Counted from the first letter of the stretch, positions 7,271 to 16,999 are shown. The stretch: DNA of 64,000 bases from Candidatus Gastranaerophilales bacterium (GCA_944323925.1 CALUUI010000003.1:62001-126000); one strand, 5' to 3'. Program-made: numbers and translations. The notes: generated by a model not told the origin, from the sequence alone.

Positions 7271-8659
7271 ATGGTAAGTGTGCAAATAAACAGTATTAAT
7301 TCATATTTTAAACCAAATGTTACAGGAATAAAAGCAGTTGGTGAAAATTCTTCTGTTGAAAAAGTTTTAGCCGAAGATAAATCAAATAAAATAAGTTCAC
7401 CGAGTTTTTGTTCATCTGTGCCATTTGTAGATTTTAGAACAATACTTACTCCAGAAGAATCTGTAAAATATAATGAAGTTTCATCAGTATTACCCAAGAA
7501 GGATAGAAAACTTTTAAATATTGCATTAAATAGCGGCATATTATTAAAGAAAGATGCTGAGGATCAAAGTACGGTATTGGATAATTTACATAAGATTATA
7601 TCTACTCCCAGAGTAAAAGGATTAGATGCTGAAAAAATTGCTTCTGATGTATTAGAAACAATAGTTAATCCAAGCAAAATTACTCAAAAATTCGGAGATA
7701 TTCCGGATATAATAAAACCAAGAGTAATAGATTATATGACAGACAATTCTAAAGATGCAAGAGAAAGAAAAATAAAGGAAACAGAGTTAGAAGAAATGTA
7801 TTCCGGTTGTTGCGTAGCGGCAAGTGTAGAATTTAACTTGGCACATCGTCATCCGGCAGAATTTAGCCGTTTTGCAGAAGGGCTTACTTCTCCTAAAATG
7901 GAGGTCAAGAAGACAATAGATTTGGAACAGCTGTCTAAAAATATGGTTGATGCAGTTTGGTTATTAAATGCATTTGAAGTGCCTTATGAGTTAAAAGGTC
8001 TTAAACAGGCAGTATTAACATTAAAACCAGATAAAGAAGCAATACTAAGAGCAAGAATTCAAAATAATTATCAAGATAAGTATGAGCGGAATTCAGTAGA
8101 TGTAATGCTACAATCAACCTTGATGCAGTTGGGTACAGAGCAATCATATTCTTCGCTTATAGATAAGCGAGGAGGGAAGTTTAGCAGAGAAGATAAAGGA
8201 TTAATAGATTTTGAAAAAACATTTATAGAATCAGTTGTAAAAAATCAAGATACAACATCAGTAATCTATCAAACAGTGGATGAGAATCAACGAGTAATAG
8301 GTCGTGAGGCTGATTATCAAACGGTTAAATCACAAATCCTTGAAGCTCTTAATATGGGTGAAAATGTAATTATAGGATATATATTAACAGATGGTGCAGG
8401 GATTATAGAAAATGCTCATGAAATAACAATTACAGGTGCGAGAAAAACTTCTACGGGTGAAACAATATTTATTTGTAATGATACGGATGATGATATACCG
8501 TTTCCTATAGAATATTCTGAAAGTTATTTAATCCCGAAAATACATCATGCAGGATTGCCAACTAAAATAGCAGAAAAAAATCTTGATTTGACTGAAAACT
8601 GGCAAATTGCAATGCGTGATTTTGATGAGTATAAAGAACAAAATAAAAACGTAGCGTAA
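7271..8659 (+). CDS. Unknown protein, candidate papain/C39-like cysteine peptidase
   Basis: 462 aa from ATG 7271 (MVSVQINSINSYFKPNVTG); an in-frame TTG at 7244 is weaker. The N-terminus resembles the lineage tag seen in other unknown genes here. Three spaced elements fit a papain/C39-like fold: GCCVAASVEFNLAH (Cys180-Cys181), IIGYILTDGAGIIENAHEIT (His383) and FICNDTDDD (Asn403/Asp404). The order Cys...gap of about 200...His...about 20...Asn/Asp is that of C39-like peptidases, where His precedes a G.R....G...F..ND strand pair. This is pattern reading only. No signal peptide, so it would act in the cytosol or leave by an unknown route. The binding site before 7271 is poor (GGGCGG, 7253-7258). 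Confidence 0.45.
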   Translation: MVSVQINSINSYFKPNVTGIKAVGENSSVEKVLAEDKSNKISSPSFCSSVPFVDFRTILTPEESVKYNEVSSVLPKKDRKLLNIALNSGILLKKDAEDQSTVLDNLHKIISTPRVKGLDAEKIASDVLETIVNPSKITQKFGDIPDIIKPRVIDYMTDNSKDARERKIKETELEEMYSGCCVAASVEFNLAHRHPAEFSRFAEGLTSPKMEVKKTIDLEQLSKNMVDAVWLLNAFEVPYELKGLKQAVLTLKPDKEAILRARIQNNYQDKYERNSVDVMLQSTLMQLGTEQSYSSLIDKRGGKFSREDKGLIDFEKTFIESVVKNQDTTSVIYQTVDENQRVIGREADYQTVKSQILEALNMGENVIIGYILTDGAGIIENAHEITITGARKTSTGETIFICNDTDDDIPFPIEYSESYLIPKIHHAGLPTKIAEKNLDLTENWQIAMRDFDEYKEQNKNVA

Positions 8660-8754
8660 GAATTAAAATATATGTTTATTTTTGTAAAAGTTTTTATTTA
8701 AACTGGTAAAAAAAATTTTTTACGAGTATTCTTTAAATGAAAGGAAAAATAAAA

Positions 8755-9228
8755 ATGATAGAAAACAATTATTTTAATTATAAAAATTACAGTTTAAGTG
8801 TAAAACGAGATGGCGAAAATTCAAAAGTTAGATTATGGCAAAATGATGATAATTCAAAGAAGTTAGTAAGTGTAAAATATTACGATAAAGAAAATGATTA
8901 TATAACAAGGAATTCAGAAAATAGAAGCTCAATGTTACCTAAATCTGGTATAATACAAAGAGGAAAGAATTCTAATTTCTTTATATTGGATAATCAATTT
9001 AAATTACAAGGAAAGTTAAAAAGAGGAGAAATAACAGGGATTTATGATATGATGCATTATCCTCAAACAGAATCAGAGTTTAACAAATTAGGTGCATTAG
9101 CACGAAAATTTTGTAAAAAAGTTGCAGTTTTTGCAAGTAAGGCAAATATAGAGAAAGAATTATCACCAGAGATTCTCGAAAAAGTAAGAAAATCAAAAGT
9201 TTTTGAAACTTTAGGTAAGATAAAATAA
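8755..9228 (+). CDS. Hypothetical protein (157 aa)
   Basis: Not recognised. ATG 8755 is chosen over the in-frame ATG at 8737 because AAGG (8741-8744) sits 10 nt before it. The N-terminal half is rich in N, Y, K and S and reads like beta strands (NYSLSVKRDGENSKVRLWQ). The C-terminal half is basic and helical (LARKFCKKVAVFASKANIEKEL). No signal or membrane segment. It lies 95 bp after the candidate peptidase in the same direction and ends on a strong terminator; a TTTTGTAAA sequence at 8680-8688 resembles upstream elements of other unknown genes here. Confidence 0.6.
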   Translation: MIENNYFNYKNYSLSVKRDGENSKVRLWQNDDNSKKLVSVKYYDKENDYITRNSENRSSMLPKSGIIQRGKNSNFFILDNQFKLQGKLKRGEITGIYDMMHYPQTESEFNKLGALARKFCKKVAVFASKANIEKELSPEILEKVRKSKVFETLGKIK

Positions 9229-9247
9229 GTTTTGTAGTATTTATAAA

Positions 9248-9281
9248 TAAAAAGCCCGATTTTTAAAATCGGGCTTTTGTT
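9248..9281. terminator. Bidirectional intrinsic terminator
   Basis: AAAGCCCGATTTT (9251-9263) pairs with AAAATCGGGCTTT (9265-9277), with A/T runs on both sides. It separates the convergent genes ending at 9228 and 9297. Confidence 0.9.
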
Positions 9282-9296
9282 TATTTTTATATAAAA

Positions 9297-11015
9297 TTAC
9301 GAGTATAATGGTGCAAGTTTTGACGCTTGTTGAGGAATAACTCCATCTTCAATTGGCATATAAACTCTGTAGTCTATATCAGGGAAACAATTGTCAATGC
9401 TTTCAATTTCACTTAATTTATTTTCATCAATAGAGTTATTTTCAATCATATCAGCAATTGTTTCAAATCTATCAACATGTTCTCTGAAACGATCTGTAGC
9501 ATAGTCTTTAGCTTGCCAAGTTGTGATTAGGAACGGCCAATCAGAACTTTGTAATAGCAAGTTTTCTCTAGCCATTTGATTTAAGGCTCTATGCAATAAT
9601 TTATCTTCAGGGATTTTTTCATATTTTTCAACAATACTGTTAATACGTTTTTCGCAAGAATGTATAATAGGCCACATCCATTCAGTAAGGTGATTTTGCC
9701 ATACATAGAAGTGTCCGCCTTGCCCCCAAGAACTTTCAGGGATTTGAATGGCTTCTTTAGGTGGATATTTTTCAAGATATTCACCAGCAGTGAGTCTTTC
9801 TACTTCAGGAAGGTATTGATTGAATTTTTTAATAACTTGTTTAATAAATTCAACGCCTTCAAACCACCAGTGTCCAAATAATTCCGTATCAAACGAAACC
9901 ATAACTAATCCTTCTTTGTTATGAGCTAACTTATAATCATTTAATAAATGATAAATTAAAGTTGTATAGTGATCAGAGTTTTCATTTATTTTATTAAAAG
10001 CAAGAACCGGATCATAAAGCATTTTATCTCCTAAATCTGTAGTAGGAGAAGTAATTCTCCAATAGTGCATGCCGGACTTGTCGTCACGCTTATGGAATTC
10101 TCTGAAACATCCATCACCAGGGTATCCGTCAGCAGCAGACCATACTTGATAACCTGCTCTGTCATTTCTGCCCATAACCGCAACTTGTGCGTCAGGTAAC
10201 CAATAAGCAGAATATGTATCATAGCCGGTAGCAGCTCTTTCAGGAAGCGGAATATATTCAATATTTCCGTAAACACCTATAACACGTCTGTTTCCAATAG
10301 AGTTTCCGCCTTCAATAACATGTGATTCTGTAAAGAAGTATTCAATGTCATTATTTTGAAGCGTAACTTCAATAGCAGGACGCCAATGTTTTTTACCATC
10401 TTTGCCAACATATTCATAGCCTTGTCTATAAGCACATTCAGGTAGCCAGCAACCTTTTGCTTTTTTACCGAAAAGTCTTTTTGTAGTATCAGAACCTACT
10501 TTAAATTGAGCGTTGAGGTTACTGTCAGTAGCTAACAACGGTGAAAATCCGTGAGTAGCACCTGAGGTTGTAATTTCAATACATCCTAAGTCTTGATATT
10601 TTTTGAAATGCCCAATTAGGTCCATGCCATATTTATTTACATAATCATCACGGAGTTTATTCCATAAATCAAAATAATATTTAGCAAGATATTTAAGGTG
10701 CTGTGAATGAGCAACTTTAGGATCTGGATATCTTTCTAAATCTTTAGAGACAGCGGCAATTTGTGCATCAATATATTTAACGAATCCGTGTTTTAAATGT
10801 TCATCGTTAAGTTGTTCGGCAAGAATAGGGGTTATACCCACTGTTAATTTAGCTTTAATACCTTCGTCATATAATTCGGAAATGGCATTTAGTAAAGGAA
10901 CGTATGTTTCAGCCATACATTCATAAAGGTTTTCTTCACCAAACGGCCACATACCTGCTTTTCTATAATATGGCAGGTGACTGTGTAACATAAATACAAA
11001 TTGTCCAACTGACAT
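9297..11015 (-). CDS. GH57 1,4-alpha-glucan branching enzyme
   Basis: 572 aa from ATG 11013-11015, which has GGAGG seven bases upstream; a 24-residue upstream extension is open but non-conserved. GH57 signature regions: HSHLPYYRKAGMWPFGEE (11-28), TSGATHGFSPLL (150-161), WLPECAY with the expected nucleophile Glu193, and VSFDTELFGHWWFEG with the acid/base Asp376. The C-terminal domain (WGQGGHFYVWQN, LLLQSSDWPFLITTWQA) is that of GH57 branching enzymes, which create alpha-1,6 branches in glycogen. It probably works with the phosphorylase whose end opens the window. The gene stands alone, diverging from the 748-aa unknown gene. Confidence 0.9.
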   Translation of the reverse strand: MSVGQFVFMLHSHLPYYRKAGMWPFGEENLYECMAETYVPLLNAISELYDEGIKAKLTVGITPILAEQLNDEHLKHGFVKYIDAQIAAVSKDLERYPDPKVAHSQHLKYLAKYYFDLWNKLRDDYVNKYGMDLIGHFKKYQDLGCIEITTSGATHGFSPLLATDSNLNAQFKVGSDTTKRLFGKKAKGCWLPECAYRQGYEYVGKDGKKHWRPAIEVTLQNNDIEYFFTESHVIEGGNSIGNRRVIGVYGNIEYIPLPERAATGYDTYSAYWLPDAQVAVMGRNDRAGYQVWSAADGYPGDGCFREFHKRDDKSGMHYWRITSPTTDLGDKMLYDPVLAFNKINENSDHYTTLIYHLLNDYKLAHNKEGLVMVSFDTELFGHWWFEGVEFIKQVIKKFNQYLPEVERLTAGEYLEKYPPKEAIQIPESSWGQGGHFYVWQNHLTEWMWPIIHSCEKRINSIVEKYEKIPEDKLLHRALNQMARENLLLQSSDWPFLITTWQAKDYATDRFREHVDRFETIADMIENNSIDENKLSEIESIDNCFPDIDYRVYMPIEDGVIPQQASKLAPLYS

Positions 11016-11481
11016 GATGCCTCCGTTCTTATTTTTTAGTACACTTACATTTTCATATATTATTACATTTATATATATAGCACACACAGGTTAAAAAAGT
11101 AATCCTTTAGTATTAATACTGTCGAATATTTGTTACAAATGTTAATCAAGTTTTGGATCTTTAAATCGCTGTAGTTGTTTGTTTATGGTGCTTAAGCACG
11201 AATCAAGATAGAATGTATTTTGAACACTTTATGTATTTGAATATAATTCTAATTAACTATATTGATAGATATAAAATGTATAGCAAGAAATATTGCTAAA
11301 TGTAAAAAAATTGTTTAAAATACACTTTTCCTATTGCAAAATTTGTAATAAAAGTATACTCTTTAATTAAGGAATTTTTGTAAAGAAAAGTAAAAACAAT
11401 CAAAAAATCAAGCAAATTTTTTTTATCAGGTAACTTTTTTTATATGTGTAGAATTACATTGGGCGAAGGAAGGATGTATCG
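11016..11481. other. 466-bp divergent intergenic region with two inverted repeats
   Basis: No coding sequence or RNA gene was seen. It holds the start regions of two divergent genes. Two inverted repeats could be operators: GTGCTTAAGCAC, a perfect 12-bp palindrome at 11188-11199, and TAGCAA-N6-TTGCTA at 11281-11298. A TTTTTGTAAA...AAAACAATCAA element lies at 11376-11402. A four-codon frame ATG-TAT-CGT-TGA (11474-11485) overlaps the TTG start at 11482. Confidence 0.5.
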
Positions 11482-13728
11482 TTGAACATTAAAGCAATAA
11501 GTACATACGATTTAAAGAAGGGATATTCAAATTCAGAAACTAATAATAAGCCAATTAATACAGTAACAGTACCGACGCCTTCGGACGTTAGTGATGGTGT
11601 GGCATTTAGTGCGAATGGTAATCCAACAACGTTTGAAAAGCTAATGGAGGGGGTTAGAAGTTTTGATCCTCTTACAGCATTGGGAACATTAAAACAAAAA
11701 ATTGAAACAGCAGGGTTTGTTGCATTGTTTTTAATTCAAGATGGTTTAGGCATGACGCTTCCAAGGACTTGGACCGGTTTTAATCGAGATAGAGAGATAA
11801 CCGGCAAGTATCATATTCAAGAAGGTTTTGAAGTTCTTGGCAGAGAAGGTTTAACTGGTCCGATGATGATGGCAATTCCTGCAGGTGTTTTTGCATTAAC
11901 GAAAGCCTCGATGGGAAAATCTACATATATAAATACAAGGCTTATAAAATCATTTGGTAAGACTGTATCTAATTTAGTTAAAAATAATTCTTATAAAAGT
12001 GCAGAAGAATTAAAGTTTGCGGTCTTAGAAGATGGCTTCAGAAAAATGTATAAAGAAACGATAGGTACTGACGCTTCTAAGGATGTTATTTCCAAAGTTA
12101 TGTCAAAACTCGAAAAAGTTGCTCAAACAAAGAATTTCAATAGGCCAAGCAGTATGACTATTGATGAAATTAAGAGTACTTTTGGTGAGGAATATGGCTT
12201 AGATGCAATAAAAATATTTACGCAAAACGAGGCATTAAAAGCTGATGATGTTATTGAAGGTAAGGTTTTAAAGAAAGTTATAAAATCAATCAAGAACGAT
12301 TTAAGCAATCCAATGCAACCAGTCATTAATAATGCGCTATTAGAAACAAATGGAGCTGATTTATCAAGATTAAATAAAGTTATTCTGGATGGAAATAAAT
12401 TTGATGTGAAAGATGCAACCAACGGTTTATTAGCTTACGCACATGATTCGGCAACCAGAGTAAAAAATATTTCAGAATTTAACGCTGAAAAGGCGGAAGA
12501 TTTTATGAATTCAATGATAGGTAAGCGTTGGACTTCCAACATTGCGGCAGGTGCTACCGTTCTAGGTGTAATGAATTATTTACCTAAATTATATGCCTTT
12601 GGAGATAAGCCGCCCGGAGAAACTTCGAAATGTGAAGCAGAGCATAGACATCATCATGTTGAAGGTGAGCATCACAGGCATAATGATAAACTAATCCATC
12701 ATAGGCATGATAAAATTGGTGGTAACGAGCCGGATAAATCTAAAGATGTAAAGAAAGGCGATGTTGCTTTTACGGGTTTGTTCTCAGCAATGGGTAAGAA
12801 AATAGCAAATTGGAAAGATTTTGCGTTAGCAGAAGGTGAGTTTCACGGATTTAATTTCTCAAATACGTTAATGTCAGCAATTTCTATTGTTGGGCTAACT
12901 ATTCCTCGCGCCTCAAGAGCTTATGATCGTGCACCGGTTAAAGATCCTGAAACAAGGAAAAATGAAGGTTGGTTTGACAGGCTTTTCAAAAAAGATATTT
13001 CTGAAATAAAAGAAATAGCATTGAGAGATCCATTATCGGCCTTGTTTGTAGTCTTTGCTGTTCCACTGGCTACAAGAGGAATGATTAAATCTTATGAAAA
13101 AACTTCCGGATTTGTACTAATTAATCATGAACAGGATGAAGGTAAAGGATTTAAGAAATTTTTAAAATATTTAAATCCATACAACGGCATAAGTGTAATT
13201 AGTAATGCTGAACTAGATGCTTTATATGGTGGAATCGATTCTCATAACAAATTAGTTAATGTTTGTGAATATCTTGATAAAAAAGGTGGAGATTTAGAAA
13301 AGATATTCTCTAAGGCTGAATTAAAAGAAGAAGTATTTAATGAGAATAGTTTTACTTTAAAATCGCTTAGAAAATTAAAGGCCGCTGATAAAAATAAACA
13401 AATTATTGATTATATCAAAGGTGCGGATGCCGGACTTCAATCTAAAATGGTTGATTCATTGTTACCTGCGCTTAAGAAATTGAAAAATAATAAAGCATTA
13501 GGCATTGCAAAATCTTTAAGCTCATTGCCGTTCTTGTTAAACTTAATAGTTGTATCGCCATTCTTATTAGGTATAACAATTCCAAAATATACTTACAAAT
13601 TAACAAGAAAATCCGGAGATAAGGCAAAGGTTAATGCAGAGCAAAATAATAAGGCTCAAGAAATAGCAAAAGAAGATGCTATTAAAAAAATGGCAGACGA
13701 TAGTAAATTAGTGAAGCAAACAGCATAA
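11482..13728 (+). CDS. Unknown 748-aa protein with internal duplication and His-rich linker
   Basis: Not recognised. Start is TTG 11482, supported by GAAGGAAGGA just upstream and an N-terminus (MNIKAIS) like other tagged proteins here. Two halves share landmarks: VAF[ST] at 40-42 and 428-430, then G[ML]T[LI]PR at 90-95 and 471-476, then an RDPL or REGL helix entering a hydrophobic stretch ending in K. A third copy, GITIPK, is at 697-702 after a long hydrophobic segment. Between the halves, residues 384-411 hold a Cys and about ten His, a possible metal site. Several hydrophobic stretches of 15-25 residues suggest membrane association. The C-terminus is basic. It is monocistronic with its own terminator. 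Confidence 0.7.
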   Translation: MNIKAISTYDLKKGYSNSETNNKPINTVTVPTPSDVSDGVAFSANGNPTTFEKLMEGVRSFDPLTALGTLKQKIETAGFVALFLIQDGLGMTLPRTWTGFNRDREITGKYHIQEGFEVLGREGLTGPMMMAIPAGVFALTKASMGKSTYINTRLIKSFGKTVSNLVKNNSYKSAEELKFAVLEDGFRKMYKETIGTDASKDVISKVMSKLEKVAQTKNFNRPSSMTIDEIKSTFGEEYGLDAIKIFTQNEALKADDVIEGKVLKKVIKSIKNDLSNPMQPVINNALLETNGADLSRLNKVILDGNKFDVKDATNGLLAYAHDSATRVKNISEFNAEKAEDFMNSMIGKRWTSNIAAGATVLGVMNYLPKLYAFGDKPPGETSKCEAEHRHHHVEGEHHRHNDKLIHHRHDKIGGNEPDKSKDVKKGDVAFTGLFSAMGKKIANWKDFALAEGEFHGFNFSNTLMSAISIVGLTIPRASRAYDRAPVKDPETRKNEGWFDRLFKKDISEIKEIALRDPLSALFVVFAVPLATRGMIKSYEKTSGFVLINHEQDEGKGFKKFLKYLNPYNGISVISNAELDALYGGIDSHNKLVNVCEYLDKKGGDLEKIFSKAELKEEVFNENSFTLKSLRKLKAADKNKQIIDYIKGADAGLQSKMVDSLLPALKKLKNNKALGIAKSLSSLPFLLNLIVVSPFLLGITIPKYTYKLTRKSGDKAKVNAEQNNKAQEIAKEDAIKKMADDSKLVKQTA

Positions 13729-13734
13729 CAGATG

Positions 13735-13763
13735 AAGAACCGCTTATAGCGGTTCTTTTTTTT
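13735..13763 (+). terminator. Intrinsic terminator
   Basis: AAGAACCGC (13735-13743) pairs with GCGGTTCTT (13749-13757), loop TTATA, followed by a T-run. Confidence 0.9.
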
Positions 13764-13863
13764 ATTTTGTAATTGTGCTAAATTCCCTGTTTATTTACGT
13801 TTATTTTTGGAGTATAAATATAGATATAGATAGAGTAATTATTGACATTGAAAGGATATTAAG

Positions 13864-16359
13864 ATGCAGGTTGCTATTAGTTGGTTAAATGAATTTGTAG
13901 ATTTAGATGACAAGACTCCTGAGCAAATAGCTCATGAGCTTACAATGAGTGGGTTAGAGGTTGAAGAAATAGAGGAAATAAAACCAAAGTTTACCAATAT
14001 AGTAACGGCAAAGATTGAAAAAATAGATCAACATCCAAATGCAGATAAACTTCACCTTGTGACGATAAATAACGGTTCAGGATTAAAAACGGTTGTTTGT
14101 GGAGCTCAAAATATTAAGGAAGGTCAAATTATTCCTTATGCTTCAGTAGGAAGTAATGTTTTAAACAGAAAGACAGGCGAACAATTTACATTGACACCTG
14201 CAGTTATTAGAGGTGTTGAATCTCAAGGCATGTTATGTTCAGCGGATGAGTTAGGTGTTGATGATAGAAATTACCAAGAAGAAGATGGTATTTTAATCCT
14301 TAACAGAATATTTCCTGATGTTAAAATTGGTGAGGATGTAGAAAAAGTATTAGGTTTTGATAATGACGTGGTTTTACATGTTGCACCTACCGCAAACCGT
14401 GGTGATGAAATGTCTGTTATTGGTATTGCAAGAGAGTTGTGCGCAATCTTTGATAAACAGTTAAAACAAAATTATGTAGATGTTAAAGATGATTACAAAA
14501 ATACAGGATTTGAAGTTGAAATAAAAGATAAAGAAGCCTGCAAATATTATTCTATAGCTGTTTTAAAAGGAATAAATATAAAACCGTCACCTGATTGGAT
14601 GAAGCAAAGACTTTTGAGCTCAGGAGTGAGGGCTATAAATAATGTAGTTGATATTACAAATTATGTATTATTGGAATACGGAACACCGCTGCACGCTTTT
14701 GATTACGATAAATTGAACGGGTATTTATCCGTAAGATATGCCAAAGAGGGTGAAAAACTTGTAACATTAGATGAAGTTGAAAGAGAATTGACATCAGAAT
14801 CGGTAGTAATAGCGACAAAAGATGAGCCTGTATGTTTAGGTGGTGTATTTGGCGGTGCAAATTCAGAGATTGATGAAAATTCAAAAAATCTTGCTTTAGA
14901 AGCAGCATATTTTGTCCCGTCAGCAAACAGAAAGAGTTCAAGGAGCGTTGGTTATCGTTCAGAAGCGTGTGCAAGATTTGAAAGAGGTGTTGACTTATTA
15001 GCACTTAAGTCTGGCATGCAAAGGGCGATTGATTTACTTATAAAATATGCTGATGCAAAAGTAGAATGTGTTGTATCAGATGGTAGTGCTGATTATGAAC
15101 CGATTGATATTACATTAAGGTTTAGTGAAATAAAAAGAATGTTAGGTTGCGAAATCGAGAGGGAAAAATGTATTAATATTCTTGAAAGATTGGGCTTTAA
15201 ACTTTTAGGTAAGAATGATGCAGCAGCAAAATTTGAAGTTCCGTCATTCCGTTCAGGTGATGTTACAAGAGAGATTGATTTGATTGAAGAAATCGCAAGA
15301 ATAAACGGTTACGATAAAATAACACCGACATTACCTTCAAAGTCTGCTACTCCTCAGATTTCTCTAGAGGAAAGAGTTATTAAAAAGATTAGAAATATTT
15401 TCTCAGCATCAGGATTTGATGAAGCGGTTACAAATTCATTAATAGGTGAGCCTTTATTAAATCAATTTGGAATAAAATTTGACAGAGAAAATGCAATATA
15501 CGTGGAAAATCCTCAAAGTGAAGATTATACAATGTTAAGACAAACTCTTGCCGCTAATATGCTAAACTGTCTTAAATATAACTGGGATAATGGCCAAAAG
15601 ACAGTTTGGTTTTATGAATTAGGTAAAACCTATTTAAAGGTAGCGCCAAGTGATAATAAAAATGCCGGAGTTGAAGAAAGACAAGTTTTATCTGGTATAA
15701 TGTGCGGGAACAGAGAAAATAGAAAATGGAGTTCTAACACCTCAAAGATAAATTCTAATATAGATTTTTACTCTATAAAAGGCGTGGTAGATAAAATATT
15801 ATCAGAATTAAATCTTGACAAAAGAGTTAAGTATCAATTATTAAGTGAATCAAAATTGGCAGATACGCATATAGTTCTTCATCCATATAAGACTGCAGTT
15901 TTAACGTTACTTGGTAAAACCCCTCAAGTTATCGGATATTATGGTGAAATTCATCCTGAGTTAGCTAATAAAATGAAGATTAATCAACCTGCATTTTTAT
16001 TCAAACTTGATTTAGATGCAATGATTGCCGCAGTTAATGAAACAACGGTTCGTTATAAGAAGCTGCCTCAATTCCCTGAAGTTCAAAGGGATTTAGCGGT
16101 TATTATTCCTGATAGTTATCCTTGGGCAGAGTTAGAAAAACTTATCAAAAAGGGTGTTGCTAACAATCTATTCAATGGCAGTGAAATTTTTGATGTTTAC
16201 CAAGGTGAGCATGTAGAAGCAGGGTTTAAAAGTGTTGCATTTAGAGTTAAAATGCAAGATGCAAATGCTACGATGACAGATGAATTAATTGAACAACAAA
16301 TGGCAAATATTCGTTCTGTTATTAAGAAATCAATCCCTGATGCTACGTTTAGAGAGTAA
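13864..16359 (+). CDS. pheT: Phenylalanine-tRNA ligase beta subunit
   Basis: 831 aa, usual length for bacterial PheT. The N-terminal tRNA-binding EMAP-like domain is visible (about 40-150: VTAKIEKIDQHPNADKLHLVT, then VVCGAQNIKEGQ), followed by the B3/B4 editing domain, B5 domain (EIDLIEEIARINGYDKI), the catalytic-like core and a C-terminal ferredoxin-fold anticodon-binding domain (LPQFPEVQRDLAVIIP; FRVKMQDANATMTDELI). PheT pairs with PheS to charge tRNA-Phe. pheS is not adjacent, whereas many bacteria keep pheST together. GAAAGGA precedes the ATG. The next gene starts 2 bases after its stop. Confidence 0.95.
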   Translation: MQVAISWLNEFVDLDDKTPEQIAHELTMSGLEVEEIEEIKPKFTNIVTAKIEKIDQHPNADKLHLVTINNGSGLKTVVCGAQNIKEGQIIPYASVGSNVLNRKTGEQFTLTPAVIRGVESQGMLCSADELGVDDRNYQEEDGILILNRIFPDVKIGEDVEKVLGFDNDVVLHVAPTANRGDEMSVIGIARELCAIFDKQLKQNYVDVKDDYKNTGFEVEIKDKEACKYYSIAVLKGINIKPSPDWMKQRLLSSGVRAINNVVDITNYVLLEYGTPLHAFDYDKLNGYLSVRYAKEGEKLVTLDEVERELTSESVVIATKDEPVCLGGVFGGANSEIDENSKNLALEAAYFVPSANRKSSRSVGYRSEACARFERGVDLLALKSGMQRAIDLLIKYADAKVECVVSDGSADYEPIDITLRFSEIKRMLGCEIEREKCINILERLGFKLLGKNDAAAKFEVPSFRSGDVTREIDLIEEIARINGYDKITPTLPSKSATPQISLEERVIKKIRNIFSASGFDEAVTNSLIGEPLLNQFGIKFDRENAIYVENPQSEDYTMLRQTLAANMLNCLKYNWDNGQKTVWFYELGKTYLKVAPSDNKNAGVEERQVLSGIMCGNRENRKWSSNTSKINSNIDFYSIKGVVDKILSELNLDKRVKYQLLSESKLADTHIVLHPYKTAVLTLLGKTPQVIGYYGEIHPELANKMKINQPAFLFKLDLDAMIAAVNETTVRYKKLPQFPEVQRDLAVIIPDSYPWAELEKLIKKGVANNLFNGSEIFDVYQGEHVEAGFKSVAFRVKMQDANATMTDELIEQQMANIRSVIKKSIPDATFRE

Positions 16360-16361
16360 TT

Positions 16362-16985
16362 ATGAAGAAAAAATTATTAACTTTATTAATGATATTGATA
16401 ACAGCGTTATCAGTTAATGCAAATTATATGCCGTATTATTCTGATGCAATTCCAAATGATGCGTTAGGTTTATATCAAACATTAAATGAAGTTAAAATAT
16501 ATGATAGTCCATCATCAAATGCCAAGGAAAAAGTATATTTAAAATGGGATTATAATGATATGCCTGAAGGTGTTTTTGCGGCATTTGTACCAGAAAAGAA
16601 ACTTTCATTCTTGTATGTAACAGATGTGGACGAAGGTTGGGTAGAAGTAATTTATGATAAAGGTAAAAACCTAAGAGGTTGGGTAAAGTTAGATGATCCT
16701 TTTATGTTTTCATCTTGGCTGACATTTTATAATATGTATGGCAGAAAGTATGGTTTAAAACTAATGAAGGATTTACCGTCTGATTATAAAGTGCTAAAGT
16801 CTGCGCCTGAAGACAATTCTCAAGTTGTATCAAGAATTAACTATCCTACCAAAATTAATTTAACAGCTCTAAGAGGTAATTGGGCATTAGTTTCAGTTAT
16901 GGACATGGATAGAACACCAAAGACCGGCTATTTAAAATGGCGCAGTTCAATGGGTGAGATATACGCATTTCCTGAAATAAAATAG
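16362..16985 (+). CDS. Secreted protein with SH3-like repeats
   Basis: 207 aa with a signal peptide (KKKLLTLLMILITALSVNA). Two bacterial SH3-like stretches: residues about 38-105 (VKIYDSPSSNAKEKVYLKW, ending EGWVEVIYDKGKNLRGWVKL) and about 140-200 (YKVLKSAPEDNSQVVSRI, ending GNWALVSVMDMDRT...GYLKW). Bacterial SH3 domains usually bind peptidoglycan or act as modules of wall proteins; no catalytic domain is present. Begins two bases after pheT stops, so probably co-transcribed. It is convergent with argS with only 14 bases between and no hairpin visible. Confidence 0.65.
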   Translation: MKKKLLTLLMILITALSVNANYMPYYSDAIPNDALGLYQTLNEVKIYDSPSSNAKEKVYLKWDYNDMPEGVFAAFVPEKKLSFLYVTDVDEGWVEVIYDKGKNLRGWVKLDDPFMFSSWLTFYNMYGRKYGLKLMKDLPSDYKVLKSAPEDNSQVVSRINYPTKINLTALRGNWALVSVMDMDRTPKTGYLKWRSSMGEIYAFPEIK

Positions 16986-16999
16986 TTTAAATATGTTCC

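Noticed and set aside
12631-12720. CRISPR-like or tandem DNA repeat at the His-rich stretch
   Set aside because: The repetition comes from CAT/CAC codons within an open frame; there are no regular repeat-spacer units here or elsewhere in the window.
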